In this document: piece by piece, positions 43,879-53,447 of the stretch
How positions within the stretch are numbered: the first letter of the stretch is position 1
Layout: each line of letters opens with the position of its first letter
Assembly: GCF_003259745.1 (NCBI RefSeq)
Contig: NZ_QLMC01000003.1
Location: 620,001 to 684,000 of the forward strand
Source of the DNA: Larkinella arboricola
Lineage (GTDB): Bacteria > Bacteroidota > Bacteroidia > Cytophagales > Spirosomataceae
Direction: 5' to 3'
Length of the DNA: 64,000 nucleotides
Made by a program: the position numbers and the translations under genes
Notes under the pieces: model-generated
What the model saw: the letters and a program-made list of their open reading frames with translations, nothing else
Databases searched by the model: none
Told to the model about the DNA's origin: nothing

Positions 43879-45148
43879 AATTTATGGTTTCAAAGCCGCA
43901 GTAGGGAACCAGTATCGGCGGAATCCGGATACCGTCCGGCGTCTGGTTGTTTTCCAGAATGGCGGCCAGAATCCGGGGCAGAGCCAGGGCAGAACCGTTC
44001 AGCGTATGCAAAAGCTGCGTTTTTCCATCGACCCGATAGCGGAGTTTCAGTCGGTTGGCCTGGAACGTCTCAAAGTTGGAAACCGAGCTTACTTCCAGCC
44101 ACCGTTGCTGAGCCGCCGACCAGACTTCCATGTCGTAGGTCAGGGCCGACGCAAAACCCATATCGCCCCCGCAAAGCCGCAGGACCCGGTACGGTAATTC
44201 CAGCTTCTGCAACAGCGATTGCACGTACTGACTCATTTCCTCCAGCGCCTGATACGATTCTTCCGGTTTGCGAATCTGAACAATTTCGACTTTATCGAAC
44301 TGGTGCAGCCGGTTCAGCCCGCGGACGTGCGCCCCCCACGAACCGGCTTCGCGCCGAAAACAGGGCGTATGGCCCACGTTTTTGATTGGCAGTTGGTCGT
44401 CCGACACAATCACGTCGCGGTAGAGGTTGGTGATGGGCACTTCCGCCGTCGGAATCAGATACAGTTTATCTTCCGTAGCGAAATACATCTGACCTTCCTT
44501 ATCGGGCAGCTGACCCGTGCCGAAACCCGAATCTTCGTTGATCAGAATGGGCGGCTGAATTTCGAAATAACCGGCTTTGAGGGCTTCGTCGAGAAAGAAA
44601 TTGATCATCGCCCGCTGAATCCGCGCTCCTTTTCCCCGATACACCGGAAATCCGGCTCCGCTAATCTTGTTGCCCAGATCGAAGTCGATAATTCCGTATT
44701 TTTTAATCAGTTCCCAGTGCGGCAAGGCGCTTTCCGGTAACGCCGGAATCTCCCCGTTTTGCAGCACCACTTCGTTATCTTCCGCGTTCCGGCCCTCCGG
44801 AACGCTGCTGTGGGGCAGGTTAGGCAGCGTAACCAGCACGTCCTGCAACTGCTGCTCAACAGTTTTCAGGGTTTCTTCGAGTTCCTTCGAACGCATTTTC
44901 AACTCGGCGGTTTCGGCTTTAGCGGCTTCCGCTTCGGCTTTCTGACCGGCTTTCATAAAGGCGCCGATTTCCCTGGCTTTGGCGTTGGACTGGGCCAGCA
45001 CATCGTCCAGCTCTTTCTGCGTATCGCGCCGTTGCTGATCCAGCGCCAGCACCTGCTCAACGACGGCTTCGGCATTGGCAAAACGTTTCTTTTTCAGACC
45101 CGCCAGGGTGGTTTCTTTGTTTTCGCGGATGAAGGAGAGTAAAAGCAT
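43877..45148 (-). CDS. serS: Serine--tRNA ligase
   Basis: The 423-residue protein is a class II synthetase with an N-terminal long coiled-coil arm (about 25-105) that grips tRNA-Ser. The catalytic domain has motif 2 HTPCFRREAGSWG (about 260) and motif 3 NGSALALPRILAAILE near the C-terminus. Length and order are standard. Confidence 0.97.
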   Translation of the reverse strand: MLLLSFIRENKETTLAGLKKKRFANAEAVVEQVLALDQQRRDTQKELDDVLAQSNAKAREIGAFMKAGQKAEAEAAKAETAELKMRSKELEETLKTVEQQLQDVLVTLPNLPHSSVPEGRNAEDNEVVLQNGEIPALPESALPHWELIKKYGIIDFDLGNKISGAGFPVYRGKGARIQRAMINFFLDEALKAGYFEIQPPILINEDSGFGTGQLPDKEGQMYFATEDKLYLIPTAEVPITNLYRDVIVSDDQLPIKNVGHTPCFRREAGSWGAHVRGLNRLHQFDKVEIVQIRKPEESYQALEEMSQYVQSLLQKLELPYRVLRLCGGDMGFASALTYDMEVWSAAQQRWLEVSSVSNFETFQANRLKLRYRVDGKTQLLHTLNGSALALPRILAAILENNQTPDGIRIPPILVPYCGFETIN

Positions 45149-45238
45149 GTTTATTCAGGTACTAGCGGCACTCGGGCGGCTATAAATGGTTCGTTTTGGG
45201 ATTCCGGGCGGCTTCAAAGCCACCCGGAACGTTTATTT

Positions 45239-46573
45239 TCAGGCTTCCACCAAATTGAACAACCCTTCGTTCAGGGCGTTCAGGGCTTCAGCTTTGTATC
45301 GACCGTGCATCAGCAGCGAAATGTTGTGCTCGGTACCGCCGTACGAAATCATCCGGATCGGAATGCCTTCGAGCGCTTTCAGGACTTGCAGGGCAATACC
45401 GGCGTGATCGGCGCTGAAATTACCCACGATGCAAACAATGGTCTGATCGTAATCCGGCTCTTCCAGATCGCAGAACGTGCGCAGTTCGGCCATCAGTTCG
45501 GGCAGGTTATCGGTTTTGTCGATGGTCACCGAAACCGAGACTTCCGACGTGGCAATTAAGTCAACCGGCGTTTTGTATTTCTCAAACACCTCAAAAATCC
45601 GACGCAGAAAACCGTAGGCATTCAGCATCCGCAGCGAGTGGATGTACAACGCGGTAATACCGTCTTTGGCGGCAACGGCTTTGAACACCTGATCGGACGT
45701 TTTGCTGGCAATAAGCGTTCCCTCCGCCTGCGGGTCCATCGTATTTTTCAGCCGCACCGGTACACCAAACATCTTCGCGGGTGTAATGGTGGAAGGGTGC
45801 AGAATTTTCGCCCCGAAGTACGCCAGTTCAGCCGCTTCTTCAAACGTCAGCGCCCGAATCGGGAACGTTTTCTTGACGATCCGCGGATCGTTGTTGTGCA
45901 TCCCGTCGATGTCGGTCCAGATCTGAATTTCGTCGGCCCGGATGGCACCACCAATCAGTGAAGCCGTGTAGTCCGAACCACCCCGTTTCAGGTTATCAAC
46001 TTCGCCCCGCGGATTCCGGCAGATGAAGCCTTGCGTAACAATGATTTTTCTGGCTCCATGCGCCCGCAGCAGTTCCCGCAGTTTCCGCTCCGTGTAATCC
46101 AGCTCCGGTTCTCCGTCGGCATCCACACGCATAAACTCCAGCGCGGGCAGCAGAATAGCATCCTCGTCGGCTTCCTCCAGGTAGGCCTGGAACATTTGGG
46201 TACTCAGCAACTCACCTTCCGCCACCAGTTCCTTTTCCTGTTTCAGCGTAAACGGCCGGATGCGCGTCAAGGATCGAATAAACGAAAACTCATTTTCAAC
46301 GATCTTCTGCCCCTTCGTCAACCCGTCTGAGGTCTTATAAAGCTCACGTACAAACGAATCGTAATGCGCTTTCAAATGCTCAATCTTCTCCCCGGCTTCA
46401 TCAGGCTGATCCGATTTCAGGGAATCAGCAATGGACAACAACGCATTGGTTGTACCGGACAGAGCCGACAGGACGACGATTTTCTGATGATCGTCGGAAG
46501 TAATCAGGTTGCGAATTGAATGCATCCGTTCGGGCTTACCCACGGACGTTCCGCCAAATTTCCAGACTTGCAT
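45239..46573 (-). CDS. lysC: Aspartate kinase
   Basis: The protein has 444 residues from the ATG at 46573, giving MQVWKFGGTSVGKPERMHS; a longer reading from 46645 runs through repeat locus F and is unlikely. The kinase domain (about 1-280) has KFGGTS at 4-9 and GGSDYTASLIG. Two ACT regulatory domains fill about 300-440 and may bind lysine or threonine. It makes aspartyl phosphate for lysine, threonine and methionine synthesis. It is monofunctional, without the homoserine dehydrogenase part. Confidence 0.93.
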   Translation of the reverse strand: MQVWKFGGTSVGKPERMHSIRNLITSDDHQKIVVLSALSGTTNALLSIADSLKSDQPDEAGEKIEHLKAHYDSFVRELYKTSDGLTKGQKIVENEFSFIRSLTRIRPFTLKQEKELVAEGELLSTQMFQAYLEEADEDAILLPALEFMRVDADGEPELDYTERKLRELLRAHGARKIIVTQGFICRNPRGEVDNLKRGGSDYTASLIGGAIRADEIQIWTDIDGMHNNDPRIVKKTFPIRALTFEEAAELAYFGAKILHPSTITPAKMFGVPVRLKNTMDPQAEGTLIASKTSDQVFKAVAAKDGITALYIHSLRMLNAYGFLRRIFEVFEKYKTPVDLIATSEVSVSVTIDKTDNLPELMAELRTFCDLEEPDYDQTIVCIVGNFSADHAGIALQVLKALEGIPIRMISYGGTEHNISLLMHGRYKAEALNALNEGLFNLVEA

Positions 46574-46670
46574 GGTTTTAATGAGTGAATGAGCGGGTGA
46601 GCGAATGAGCGAATTATCGTGCTGGTGTCCAGAAGCTGCGAGCAATTCTCTCAGGGATTCATCTACCCAT
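46574..46670. repeat. Degenerate purine-rich repeat, locus F
   Basis: GTGAATGAGCGGGTGAGC and a following GAATGAGCGAATTATC are short reiterations of GAGCGAAT just upstream of the aspartate kinase start. The partner arm downstream is weak (ATTCATCTACCC, 46659-46670). It may be a decayed member of the same class as loci A-E. Confidence 0.4.
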
Positions 46671-46680
46671 CCATAACTGA

Positions 46681-47190
46681 TTAGAGTTTGGATTGAAAAG
46701 TATAAACTTGCTGCTGTAAGCCTAACATTTTAATGGCCGTCATGGCGGCTTCGTCGCCTTTATTGCCGTGGATACCACCGGCCCGCTCGAGGGCCTGTTG
46801 CTGGGTATTGGGCGTCAGAACGCCAAAAATGACGGGTTTTCCGGTTTGAAGACCCACATTCGTCAATCCCTGCGCAACGGCGTGGTTGATATAATCGTTG
46901 TGCTTGGTCTCGCCCTGAATCACACAGCCCAGTGCAATCACGGCGTCAATGTCGTCCCGTTGCGCAAACCAGCTTGCGCCCAGGCTTAATTCAAAACTGC
47001 CCGGAACATTCCCACGGACGATGTTGTCGGCCACCGCTCCGTATTGCAGCAGGGTTTGATAGGCGCCTTCAAACAGAGCCTCCGTCACGTCGGCATTCCA
47101 TTCGGCCACCACGATGGCAAACCGTCGTTTACTGATGTCAGGCAGGTTTTCCGTCGAAAAAACACTTAAACTTTTTAACTCAGTGGCCAT
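46681..47190 (-). CDS. ribH: 6,7-dimethyl-8-ribityllumazine synthase
   Basis: The 169-residue protein has the lumazine synthase motifs: VVAEWNADVTEALFEGAY, NIVRGNVPGSFELSLGA and ALGCVIQGETKHNDYINHAV, with the catalytic His in the last. It condenses a pyrimidinedione with dihydroxybutanone phosphate, the next-to-last step of riboflavin synthesis, and assembles as pentamers or 60-mers. No other riboflavin gene is nearby. Confidence 0.96.
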   Translation of the reverse strand: MATELKSLSVFSTENLPDISKRRFAIVVAEWNADVTEALFEGAYQTLLQYGAVADNIVRGNVPGSFELSLGASWFAQRDDIDAVIALGCVIQGETKHNDYINHAVAQGLTNVGLQTGKPVIFGVLTPNTQQQALERAGGIHGNKGDEAAMTAIKMLGLQQQVYTFQSKL

Positions 47191-47303
47191 CTGAACTTGG
47201 ATTACGATGATTAATAAGATTAACTAAGAGATTGATCGACGTTGTAAGCAGTGCGTTAGTTACAGCCCGGGAATCATTTAGACCCGTTAAAGCCTGGTCA
47301 AAA

Positions 47304-47337
47304 AAAAGGACAAAACCTCGGTCGGCTTTGTCCTTTC
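47304..47337 (-). terminator. Terminator of the TPR gene
   Basis: AAAGGACAAA (47305-47314) pairs with TTTGTCCTTT (47327-47336), and a T-run follows on the minus strand. It lies just past the stop codon of the gene at 47361. Confidence 0.85.
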
Positions 47338-47360
47338 GCAATGGGTTTGATCAACGCTGC

Positions 47361-48062
47361 TTACGACTCACCGACCGTGCTTTCCAGCACGGATTTATAC
47401 TTCTTGGCGTTGGCCGACTCAGCAGAGGTCGGGTATTTGTCGATGATCTGATTGTACGTATCAATCGCTTCCTGATTTTGCTTGTTCTGCTCGTAAGCCA
47501 GCGCCAGCTTCATCAGGTAAGCCGGAGAGAAATATGGATTAGGCTTATAATCAGCCGCTTTTTTGTAGTAGTCAATCGCGTCGCCGTAGGCTTTCTTTTC
47601 CATGTAGGCGTCGCCAATCAAGGCGTAAGCCCGGCCCTGCACCAGCAGGTCAGACGATTTGAAGCCTTGCAGTTTTTCGATGGCTTCATCGTATTTACCC
47701 TGCTTCAGTAAAGCAACCCCCGCATAAAAGCCTGCAAGGTTACCCGCCGGAGCCGCGCTGTATTCTTCTGAAATAGCCACCAGACCTTCGTTGGCCCCGT
47801 TGCCGTTGAGGGCTTTTTTCAGTGAGTCAGCTTCCCATTCATAAACAGACGGAAACATTGCTGTCTGCGCTTCTTCATCCTGGCTATCAACCCAATACCG
47901 GTATCCGATAAAGCCAGCAATGACCAGGACAATAGCGCCCAACAAACCCAGAACCAGATTCCGGTTTTTCTCAAAAAACAACTCCGCTTTCCCTAACGAT
48001 CCTGATAACGTAGCAGGATCTTCCAGAAACTCCAGTTTGGAGCTAGTTTGTGTCTTACTCAT
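47361..48062 (-). CDS. Membrane-anchored TPR protein (YfgM-like)
   Basis: The 233-residue protein has a cytoplasmic tail, one membrane helix (about 33-55) and a periplasmic domain with at least three tetratricopeptide repeats (about 105-215). The repeats include AGVALLKQGKYDEAIEKLQGF, YALIGDAYMEKKAYGDAIDYYKKA and KLALAYEQNKQNQEAIDTY. The layout equals YfgM/TPR_21-type proteins, which assist periplasmic folding near the Sec machinery. It is common in Bacteroidota, next to unrelated genes. A minus-strand -7 box TAAATTTG lies at 48089-48096. Confidence 0.85.
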   Translation of the reverse strand: MSKTQTSSKLEFLEDPATLSGSLGKAELFFEKNRNLVLGLLGAIVLVIAGFIGYRYWVDSQDEEAQTAMFPSVYEWEADSLKKALNGNGANEGLVAISEEYSAAPAGNLAGFYAGVALLKQGKYDEAIEKLQGFKSSDLLVQGRAYALIGDAYMEKKAYGDAIDYYKKAADYKPNPYFSPAYLMKLALAYEQNKQNQEAIDTYNQIIDKYPTSAESANAKKYKSVLESTVGES

Positions 48063-48088
48063 TTATGAAAATCCAAAATTTTGGACTG

Positions 48089-48096
48089 CAAATTTA
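48089..48096 (-). promoter_or_regulatory. -7 box of the TPR gene
   Basis: The minus strand reads TAAATTTG (full match to TAnnTTTG), 27 bp before the start codon. A TTTTG lies 23 bp further upstream as a possible -33 element. Confidence 0.45.
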
Positions 48097-48144
48097 GGAA
48101 ATTTCCGGAGAATAGAAAGCAAAACCCGGGACAAACTTTTGATA

Positions 48145-48238
48145 CTAAAGGTGAAAAGAAAAAAAGCAGGGAAGAAAATAGCAAGGATTGAGCTGATAGC
48201 CGTTTTCCTTTCCTTTTTCTTCCCTGTCTCCTTCTAAC
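48145..48238. repeat. Purine/pyrimidine inverted repeat, locus D
   Basis: The purine arm (48151-48187) contains GCAGGGAAGAAAATAGCAAGG. The pyrimidine arm (48202-48234) contains CCTTTCCTTTTTCTTCCCTG, its close complement. It lies 11 bp past the stop codon of pdhA and may form a long hairpin in its transcript. Confidence 0.65.
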
Positions 48239-48248
48239 CAGATAAGTA

Positions 48249-49292
48249 TTAATCCATAATAAACGGATAATCCTTCTGCATGTAAACGTCTTTGAAGGCT
48301 TCCTCCGGCGCCGGATAAGGCGACTCTTCGGCAAACTTCACGGACTCTTCCACGATGCCTTTGATTTTCTGATCAATAGCCGTCAGTTCGTCTTCCGTAG
48401 CCATCTTCTGGTCCAGAATCCGCGCCCGAATCAGTTCAATCGGGTCGCGTTGTTTGTACTGCTCCAGTTCGTCTTTCGTACGGTATTTCTGCGGATCGGA
48501 CATGGAGTGCCCCCGGTAGCGGTAGGTCCGGAATTCCAGGAACGTCGGACCGTCGCCTTTGCGGGCGCGTTCGGCAGCCCGGCTTACGGCTTCGTGTACG
48601 GCTTCTACATCCATCGCATCAACGGGCTCCGACGGCATGTCGTAGGCTTCCGCCAGCGTATAGAGATCGGTTACGTTCGAGGTCCGGGCCACAGACGTTC
48701 CCATTGCATAACCGTTGTTTTCTACGACGAAAACAACCGGCAGTTTCCAGGTCATGGCCATGTTGAACGTTTCGTGAAACGCCCCTTGCCGCACGGCACC
48801 ATCCCCCATGAAACACATACACAGGTTTGTGGTCTTATTGTACTTCTCGGCAAACGCAATACCGGCTCCCAGCGGAATCTGAGCACCCACAATTCCGTGG
48901 CCGCCCATGAAATTTACTGACTTATCGAAAATGTGCATCGAACCGCCTTTGCCTTTCGATGACCCCGTTTGTTTGCCATATAGTTCAGCCATGATGGCTT
49001 TCGGATCAGAACCCAGCGCCAACGGAATACCGTGGTCGCGGTAGGCTGTAATCCATTTATCATCTTTCGTCAATGCCGAGTATGACCCTGATGAGCACGC
49101 TTCCTGCCCGATATAGAGGTGGCAGAAACCCCGGATTTTTTGCTGTCCATAAAGCTGACCAGCTTTCTCTTCAAACTTACGTTGCAGCATCATCGACTCG
49201 TACCAGTACAGGTAACGTTCTTTGGGATGCGTAGTTTTTGCCGCTGCTGGCGAAGCGTCGCCCGGCTTAGATTTTTCCTTTACACTGGCCAT
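48249..49292 (-). CDS. pdhA: Pyruvate dehydrogenase E1 component, alpha subunit
   Basis: The 347-residue protein has the thiamine pyrophosphate motif GDGAVRQGAFHE (GDG at 163-165) and ENNGYAMGTS (NN at 192-193). The loop YRYRGHSMSDPQKYR corresponds to the phosphorylation-loop region of alpha2-beta2 E1 enzymes. It decarboxylates pyruvate in the dehydrogenase complex; the beta, E2 and E3 genes are not adjacent. The extra N-terminal 20 residues are Lys/Ala-rich. It is divergent from recF, separated by a 167-bp gap. Confidence 0.93.
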   Translation of the reverse strand: MASVKEKSKPGDASPAAAKTTHPKERYLYWYESMMLQRKFEEKAGQLYGQQKIRGFCHLYIGQEACSSGSYSALTKDDKWITAYRDHGIPLALGSDPKAIMAELYGKQTGSSKGKGGSMHIFDKSVNFMGGHGIVGAQIPLGAGIAFAEKYNKTTNLCMCFMGDGAVRQGAFHETFNMAMTWKLPVVFVVENNGYAMGTSVARTSNVTDLYTLAEAYDMPSEPVDAMDVEAVHEAVSRAAERARKGDGPTFLEFRTYRYRGHSMSDPQKYRTKDELEQYKQRDPIELIRARILDQKMATEDELTAIDQKIKGIVEESVKFAEESPYPAPEEAFKDVYMQKDYPFIMD

Positions 49293-49382
49293 ATGGTTCG
49301 TTGGGCGTAAAAAAAGGATAACCGAATGAAAACGGACCTCTTTGTGATACAGGCAACTGGTCCTTACGTAACAAACGACCTG

Positions 49383-49390
49383 TATCTTTG
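49383..49390 (+). promoter_or_regulatory. -7 box upstream of recF
   Basis: TATCTTTG, a full match to TAnnTTTG, 69 bp before the recF ATG. The -33 region reads TTACG rather than TTTG. The arrangement is the same as at kdsD. Confidence 0.5.
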
Positions 49391-49459
49391 TTGCTTAAAC
49401 ACGTGGCCATTTTACCACGATGCCGCGAAAATACGCAATTCCTGCTAACAACCATACCG

Positions 49460-50545
49460 ATGTATTTGGAAAAACTCAACCTGACCAACTTCAAAAACTA
49501 CGAGGAAGGGAGTTTTACATTCAGTGAACAGATTAATTGCATCGTTGGCCCCAACGGCAGCGGCAAAACCAACCTGCTGGATGCCGTTTATTTTCTGTCG
49601 TTAAGCAAGAGCGCGTTTCATAACCAGGATGCCCTGAGCATTCATCATCAGAGTGATTTCTTTATCATCGACGGGGTTTTCCGGCTGGATGATAAGCCGG
49701 TTCAGATCACATGCAGCCTCCAGCGGGGCCAGCGAAAGGTGCTGCTGTCCGACAAAAAACCGTACGACCGGATCAGCGAACACATCGGGCGGTTTCCGGT
49801 GGTGATGCTGGCCCCCAACGATACCGACCTGGTGCGGGAGCACAGCGAGGAACGGCGGCATTTCTTCGACGGGGTTCTGTCTCAACTCGACCCCGATTAC
49901 CTGCGCGACTACCTGTTTTACCACCAAATTCTGAAACAGCGCAACGGGACCTTAAAACTGTTTGCCGAACGGAATTACCTGGACGAAGAACTGCTCGAAA
50001 CCTACAACGAACCACTGCTGCAACTCGCCGGACGCATTTACCAGCGCCGAAAACGGTTCATTGCCGATTTTCTGCCGATTGTTCAGAAGCATTACGCTTA
50101 CCTGAGCGAAGCCCGCGAAGCCGTTGACATCATTTACGAATCGGAAGTGGGCAATGAGGAATTCCCGAAAGATTTCCGCCGGAACCGTCAACGCGACATT
50201 CAGTTGCAACGAACCAACAAAGGTGTTCACAAGGACGATTTTGTGTTTGAAGCCAACGGGGTTGCCCTGAAAAAATTCGGGTCGCAGGGGCAACAGAAAA
50301 CGTTTGTCATTGCCCTGAAACTGGCACAATTCGAGCAGCTACAGGCGGAGAAAGGCGTTAAACCGATGCTGCTGCTGGACGACATTTTCGACAAACTCGA
50401 CGACCGCCGGATCGACAAACTAATCACCCTGATGGAACACCATACCTTCGGACAGATTTTCATCACCGACGCCCGACCCGAACGGACGCGGGAACTGCTG
50501 ACCGCCGTTAAAGCGGAGGTAGCGTATTTTCAGACGGAGCCGTAA
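49460..50545 (+). CDS. recF: DNA replication/repair protein RecF
   Basis: The protein has 361 residues from the ATG at 49460, giving MYLEKLNLTNFKNYEEGSF; an upstream TTG is unlikely. It is an SMC-like ATPase with Walker A GPNGSGKTNLLDAVYF (about 32-47). KFGSQGQQKTFVIALKLAQ carries the signature region, followed by Walker B MLLLDDIFDKLDDRRI. RecF loads RecA at gaps with RecO and RecR. dnaA, dnaN and gyrB, its usual neighbours near the origin, are absent, so this is not an origin region. Confidence 0.96.
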   Translation: MYLEKLNLTNFKNYEEGSFTFSEQINCIVGPNGSGKTNLLDAVYFLSLSKSAFHNQDALSIHHQSDFFIIDGVFRLDDKPVQITCSLQRGQRKVLLSDKKPYDRISEHIGRFPVVMLAPNDTDLVREHSEERRHFFDGVLSQLDPDYLRDYLFYHQILKQRNGTLKLFAERNYLDEELLETYNEPLLQLAGRIYQRRKRFIADFLPIVQKHYAYLSEAREAVDIIYESEVGNEEFPKDFRRNRQRDIQLQRTNKGVHKDDFVFEANGVALKKFGSQGQQKTFVIALKLAQFEQLQAEKGVKPMLLLDDIFDKLDDRRIDKLITLMEHHTFGQIFITDARPERTRELLTAVKAEVAYFQTEP

Positions 50546-50548
50546 ACT

Positions 50549-52090
50549 CTATCCGGCCCAGTTTTCCCGGTCCAGACTCCGGTATTGAATGGCTTCGGCC
50601 AAATGCTCAATCTCGATGCTTTCACTTCCGGCCAGATCGGCAATTGTGCGCGATACTTTCAAAATCCGGTCGTAGGCCCGGGCCGATAAGCCTAGCCTTT
50701 CCATAGCGGTTTTCAGCAGCGCCAATCCCGCATCGCTGATCGCGCAGATTTCTTTGACCATCTGCGACGGCATCATGGCGTTGGAATAAATACCTGGCTG
50801 GCTTTCAAACCGTTCTGTCTGAATTTGCCGCGCCCGGATCACCCGCTCCCGGATGGCATCACTGCTTTCTGAAGGCCGGTTGGCGGTCATCTGATCGAAC
50901 GAAACCGGTGTTACTTCTACGTGCAGGTCGATGCGATCGAGCAGCGGGCCGCTGATTTTGTTGAGATACCGTTGCACCACGCCCGGACCACACACGCACT
51001 CTTTTTCGGGATGGTTGTAATACCCGCACGGGCACGGGTTCATGCTGGCGATGAGCATAAAATTCGCCGGAAATTCCACGGCCCATTTGGCCCGCGAAAT
51101 GCTTACTTTCCGTTCTTCCAACGGTTGCCGCATCACCTCCAGTGCCGTGCGTTTAAACTCCGGCAGTTCGTCCAGAAACAAGACTCCATTGTGCGACAGG
51201 GAAATTTCGCCGGGTTGCGGAAAGCTGCCCCCGCCCACCAGAGCCGCGTCGCTGATGGTGTGGTGGGGAGACCGGAACGGCCGGGTGGCAATCAGCGTGG
51301 CCCGGCTGCCCAGTTTTCCGGCTACCGAATGAATCTTGGTGGTTTCCAGGGCTTCGTGCAGGGTCAGCGGGGGCAGGATACTGGGCAGTCGTTTAGCCAG
51401 CATGGTTTTTCCGGCACCGGGCGGTCCAATCATAATCACGTTATGCCCACCGGCAGCCGCAATTTCCATAGCCCGTTTGATGTTTTCCTGGCCCTGCACG
51501 TGGGCAAAATCGGCATCGTAGGCATTCTGGGTGTTGGCAAACAGTTCGCGGGTGTCGGTTACCAGCGGCTCAATGGCCTTTTTTCCTTCAAAATACTCGA
51601 CGGCATCCTGCATCGTTTCAACCCCAATCACGTCCAGGTTATTGACAATGGCGGCTTCCGGTGCATTTTCGGCGGGCAGCACAAAGCCTTTAAAGCCCCG
51701 TTTGCGGGCTTCGATGGCAATTGGCAACACGCCTTTAATGGGCCGCAGGTGTCCGTCGAGCGACAGTTCACCCATGATCACATAGTCTTCCAGCTTGCGT
51801 TCGGGTGCAATCTGTTCCGACGCCTGAAGAACGCAGAGGCCAATCGGCAGGTCGTAGGAAGAACCTTCTTTGCGAATGTCGGCCGGAGCCAGATTGACCA
51901 CGACTTTCTGCCGGGGCATCCGGTAACCAAAATATTTCAGGGAGGATTCAACGCGTTGTTCGCTTTCTTTAACGGCGCTGTCGGGCAGACCAACGAGGTG
52001 AAAATGTAAGCCTTGCGCAACGGCAACTTCAATGGTAATGATGGTTGCGCTCACACCGTGGACGGCGCTTCCAAAAGTTTTGGCCAGCAT
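50549..52090 (-). CDS. comM: YifB/ComM-family AAA ATPase
   Basis: The 513-residue protein has an N-terminal Lon-protease-like domain (about 20-170) and a Mg-chelatase-type AAA core with Walker A GPPGAGKTMLAKRL (about 220) and Walker B VLFLDELPEF. A Cys cluster, NPCPCGYYNHPEKECVCGPG, marks a zinc site. A C-terminal Mg-chelatase domain follows, with RAYDRILKVSRTIADLAG. ComM in naturally competent bacteria is a hexameric helicase that promotes branch migration during transformation; it is widely kept in non-competent species too. The role in this organism is open. Confidence 0.93.
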   Translation of the reverse strand: MLAKTFGSAVHGVSATIITIEVAVAQGLHFHLVGLPDSAVKESEQRVESSLKYFGYRMPRQKVVVNLAPADIRKEGSSYDLPIGLCVLQASEQIAPERKLEDYVIMGELSLDGHLRPIKGVLPIAIEARKRGFKGFVLPAENAPEAAIVNNLDVIGVETMQDAVEYFEGKKAIEPLVTDTRELFANTQNAYDADFAHVQGQENIKRAMEIAAAGGHNVIMIGPPGAGKTMLAKRLPSILPPLTLHEALETTKIHSVAGKLGSRATLIATRPFRSPHHTISDAALVGGGSFPQPGEISLSHNGVLFLDELPEFKRTALEVMRQPLEERKVSISRAKWAVEFPANFMLIASMNPCPCGYYNHPEKECVCGPGVVQRYLNKISGPLLDRIDLHVEVTPVSFDQMTANRPSESSDAIRERVIRARQIQTERFESQPGIYSNAMMPSQMVKEICAISDAGLALLKTAMERLGLSARAYDRILKVSRTIADLAGSESIEIEHLAEAIQYRSLDRENWAG

Positions 52091-52204
52091 GAAAAGCAGG
52101 TTTCTGTTTTCTTTGTTAGACGTCTAACGGACTGAAAGGACACACCGGCATCCGGACTTTCTTTGGGTTTACTCCGTTGATTGATCAGAATTTAGGCTGG
52201 TCAG

Positions 52205-52235
52205 TTTGTAAACTCTGAAAACGCAGCAAACTTTG
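52205..52235 (+). promoter_or_regulatory. Candidate galK promoter
   Basis: TTTG (52205-52208), then 19 bp, then AAACTTTG (52228-52235), which differs from TAnnTTTG only in its first two bases, one of them A for T. It is 40 bp before the galK start. Confidence 0.5.
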
Positions 52236-52274
52236 CCGTAAATTGAAACTACGTCATTTAACACGATAGATAGG

Positions 52275-53447
52275 ATGGTGGCTCAACACGATTACGCTCA
52301 TCAGCTTTTGGCTGTTTTCCGTACGGAATTTAACCGAGAACCGGAGTTACTAGTCCGCGGCCCTGGCCGGATCAACCTGTTGGGCGAACATACCGACTAT
52401 AACGGTGGCCTGGTGTTGCCCGCCAGCATTGATAAAGAAATCATTTTTGCCATCGCCCGGCGCGACGATCAGACGTGCCGCATCGTTGCCGAAAATGTAA
52501 ATCAATCCTTCACCTTCGGGCTGGATCAACTGAATCACTCTCCGCTTGGCTGGCCGAATTACCTGATGGGCGTGGTTGATGAGTTGCAAAAGGCGAGGCT
52601 CCAGCCCGGCGGTTTCGAGCTGGTTTTTGGGGGCAATATTCCCGCCGGGGCGGGTTTGTCGTCATCGGCGGCTCTGGAGTGCGGTCTAGCTTTTGCGCTC
52701 AACAAGCTCTATGACCTGGGGCTGTCAACCCTCGACATGGTGAAACTCGGCCAGCGGGCCGAAAATCAGTTTGTTGGTGTCAATTGCGGCATCATGGACC
52801 AGTTTGCATCCATGTTCGGGCGCAACCAGTCTGTCATTCAGTTAGACTGCAAATCACTGCACCACGAATATTTCCCGTTTCAGACGATCAATTACGTGCT
52901 CATTCTGTGCGATACGGGCGTCAAACACTCCCTCGGCGACTCGGAGTATAACACCCGGCGCAGTGAGTGCGAAACCGGTGTTGGGATTTTGCAGCAGTAC
53001 GACCCCACTATTCGCTTGCTGCGCGATGCCTCAACGGACCTGGTGGATGCCCACCGCGACGAAATGCCGGGAAAAGTATACCAGCGCTGCCGGTATGTGA
53101 CGCAGGAGATTCAGCGGGTTCGGGAAGCCTGCGAATTTTTATTGCGAAACGACCTGACGGCTTTTGGCCAGAAGATGTACGAAACCCATGCCGGTTTACA
53201 GCACGAATACGAAGTAAGTTGCCCGGAACTGGATTTTCTGGTGGATCAGACACGGCAGGACGATACGGTATTGGGTGCCCGGATGATGGGGGGCGGTTTC
53301 GGCGGTTGCACCATCAATATCGTCCAACGCGAGGCTGCGGATGCGTTTGTGGAGCGGATGAGCGCGGCTTATCAGCAAGCGTTCAATATTGAACTGAAGT
53401 GCTATCCGGTGCGGATTACGGATGGAACGTCGGGGATTTCGATTTAA
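52275..53447 (+). CDS. galK: Galactokinase
   Basis: The 390-residue protein is a GHMP kinase with the galactokinase signature GRINLLGEHTDYNGGLVLP (about 34-53), the ATP loop GAGLSSSAALECGL (about 128-141) and GARMMGGGFGGCTI. It phosphorylates galactose at C1 in the Leloir pathway. galT and galE are not adjacent. Repeat locus E lies straight after the stop codon. Confidence 0.95.
   Translation: MVAQHDYAHQLLAVFRTEFNREPELLVRGPGRINLLGEHTDYNGGLVLPASIDKEIIFAIARRDDQTCRIVAENVNQSFTFGLDQLNHSPLGWPNYLMGVVDELQKARLQPGGFELVFGGNIPAGAGLSSSAALECGLAFALNKLYDLGLSTLDMVKLGQRAENQFVGVNCGIMDQFASMFGRNQSVIQLDCKSLHHEYFPFQTINYVLILCDTGVKHSLGDSEYNTRRSECETGVGILQQYDPTIRLLRDASTDLVDAHRDEMPGKVYQRCRYVTQEIQRVREACEFLLRNDLTAFGQKMYETHAGLQHEYEVSCPELDFLVDQTRQDDTVLGARMMGGGFGGCTINIVQREAADAFVERMSAAYQQAFNIELKCYPVRITDGTSGISI

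Noticed and set aside
49460-50545. recF as a sign of the replication origin
   Set aside because: dnaA, dnaN and gyrB are absent, and no DnaA-box cluster was noticed nearby.
50921-52009. 362-codon open frame on the plus strand opposite comM
   Set aside because: It has no recognisable domain and lies wholly antisense to a conserved gene. Such frames are common opposite GC-rich coding DNA.
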